The notes under the pieces were generated by a model. The model was not told the origin of the DNA, ran no database searches, and saw only the letters and a list, made by a program, of their open reading frames with translations. Shown here one piece after another: positions 5,704 through 5,853 of a stretch of 5,853 nucleotides of DNA. Each line of letters starts with the position of its first letter. The stretch's first letter is position 1. Source of the stretch: Candidatus Sediminicultor tertius (GTDB lineage Bacteria; Atribacterota; Phoenicimicrobiia; Phoenicimicrobiales; Phoenicimicrobiaceae); contig DPXH01000132.1 in assembly GCA_003527405.1 (NCBI GenBank), forward strand, positions 1 to 5,853, written 5' to 3'. The translations under genes and the position numbers were made by a program.

Positions 5704-5791
5704 TTGTGGATAGTGACGTAATGTGGATAACTCCTAAAGAGTTACCCCCATTACTTGGACAACCCTTCAGGTTGCCCACACTCTCCACAAT
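5703..5791 (+). other. Highly structured non-coding right-end segment of the IS (three-way-junction fold)
   Basis: Begins at the last base of the transposase stop codon. Outer arms ATTGTGGA (5703-5710) and TCCACAAT (5784-5791) are perfect over 8 bp. They enclose two hairpins. The first pairs 5718-5733 with 5739-5754 in 14 of 16 positions around the loop CTAAA. The second pairs CAACC (5760-5764) with GGTTG (5770-5774) around CTTCA, and extends past one A-C mismatch to TGG/CCA (5756-5758 with 5776-5778). It could fold as RNA in the transposase 3' UTR or as single-stranded DNA. There is no open frame of note, and no U-tract directly after it; the nearest T-run is 5802-5807. Confidence 0.7.
5722..5730 (-). 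promoter_or_regulatory. Exact DnaA-box 9-mer in the IS right end
   Basis: TGTGGATAA on the plus strand is TTATCCACA on the minus strand, the canonical strong DnaA box. A near copy, TGTGGATAG, lies 17 bp upstream at 5705-5713 (8 of 9). The match is exact, but it lies inside the foldable segment, so it may be there for structure. Known parallels exist: IS50 carries a DnaA site near one end. Confidence 0.4.
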
Positions 5792-5801
5792 ACTACTACT
5801 A

Positions 5802-5819
5802 TTTTTTAATTTTAAAAAA
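5802..5819. repeat. AT-only palindrome near the IS right end
   Basis: TTTTTTAA (5802-5809) and TTAAAAAA (5812-5819) are perfect arms around TT. It contains no G or C, so it is too weak for an intrinsic terminator stem. The T6 run may still help end transposase transcription after the structured segment. Confidence 0.4.
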
Positions 5820-5836
5820 GAACTAAAAGATTAAAT

Positions 5837-5853
5837 AGCAACCAAAATCGTAT
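5837..5853 (-). repeat. Right terminal inverted repeat of the IS
   Basis: Read inward on the minus strand it is ATACGATTTTGGTTGCT, matching the left end at 14 of 17 positions. It reaches the window edge, so the repeat could continue. If the IS edge is 5849, the last four bases GTAT are target DNA matching 4492-4495. Confidence 0.7.

Larger units (their letters stand above)
4494..5853 (+). mobile_element. Insertion sequence with IS256/MULE-superfamily transposase, about 1.36 kb
   Basis: One transposase gene is bracketed by imperfect terminal inverted repeats, 14 of 17 matching: 4494-4510 against the reverse complement of 5853-5837, both ending in the shared block TTGGTTGCT. The exact edges are uncertain by about 4 bp. 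GTATAC (4492-4497) is self-complementary, so ATAC could belong to the repeat, or GTAT.. could be a target duplication (4492-4495 and 5850-5853). The window ends here, so the right flank is unseen. The element holds its own promoter, a hairpin over the transposase ribosome site, and a 146-nt non-coding right end with strong folding potential. It inserted about 155 bp upstream of the malic enzyme ATG, with the transposase reading away from it. The family branch is unassigned: the zinc ribbon plus the IS256-type core recalls the IS1249/ISC1250 groups, which is a guess. Confidence 0.85.

Noticed and set aside
5791..5800. TACTACTACT tandem triplet
   Set aside because: Only three units; expected by chance and with no sign of a wider array.
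5802..5819. Intrinsic terminator for the transposase
   Set aside because: The stem is made only of A and T, so it would not be stable enough; the GC-containing stems upstream are not followed directly by a T-run.

Overview
The window looks like ordinary metabolic chromosome from an AT-rich, anaerobic-type bacterium, joined to one complete or near-complete insertion sequence. The solute-binding protein has a cleavable signal peptide and no lipobox cysteine. This suits a periplasmic protein, so a diderm host is likely, but lineage cannot be fixed from this sequence. An uncultured low-GC anaerobe such as Atribacterota or a Halanaerobiales-like firmicute would fit; that is only a guess.

Left part, 1-4336: five genes all read on the minus strand. 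In transcription order they are a short-form malic enzyme (4336-3161), then a complete tripartite TRAP dicarboxylate-type transporter: dctP (3012-1999), dctQ (1912-1445) and dctM (1408-128). Last comes the first 30 codons of a further gene (90-1) that runs off the window and resembles the N-terminus of LarA-type nickel-dependent hydroxyacid racemases. The three TRAP genes and the partial gene are tightly spaced (gaps of 86, 36 and 37 nt) and very probably form one operon. The malic enzyme lies 148 nt upstream of dctP and may be co-transcribed. A perfect 13-bp stem-loop sits between dctP and dctQ. dctQ and dctM both appear to start at TTG.

The likely logic is that DctP captures a C4-dicarboxylate or other hydroxyacid outside the inner membrane and DctQM brings it in with sodium or protons. 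Malic enzyme would convert L-malate to pyruvate and CO2. If the partial gene really is a LarA-family racemase, it could interconvert hydroxyacid stereoisomers and complete a malate-use cassette; this is inference.

Right part, about 4494-5853: an insertion sequence of about 1.36 kb, transposase on the plus strand, diverging from the malic enzyme. It has imperfect terminal inverted repeats at 4494-4510 and 5837-5853, a consensus-like promoter and a palindrome in the promoter spacer. A strong hairpin overlaps the transposase ribosome-binding site. The 364-codon transposase has an N-terminal zinc ribbon, D120/D179/E293 and a CxxH motif, as in the IS256/MULE superfamily. After it comes a compact, highly foldable 89-nt segment containing an exact DnaA-box 9-mer. 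The window ends at or within a few bases of the right IS end, so the target duplication cannot be verified.

I see no defence system, CRISPR array, tRNA or rRNA. The most unusual parts are the non-coding ends of the IS and the gene combination in the left-hand cluster.
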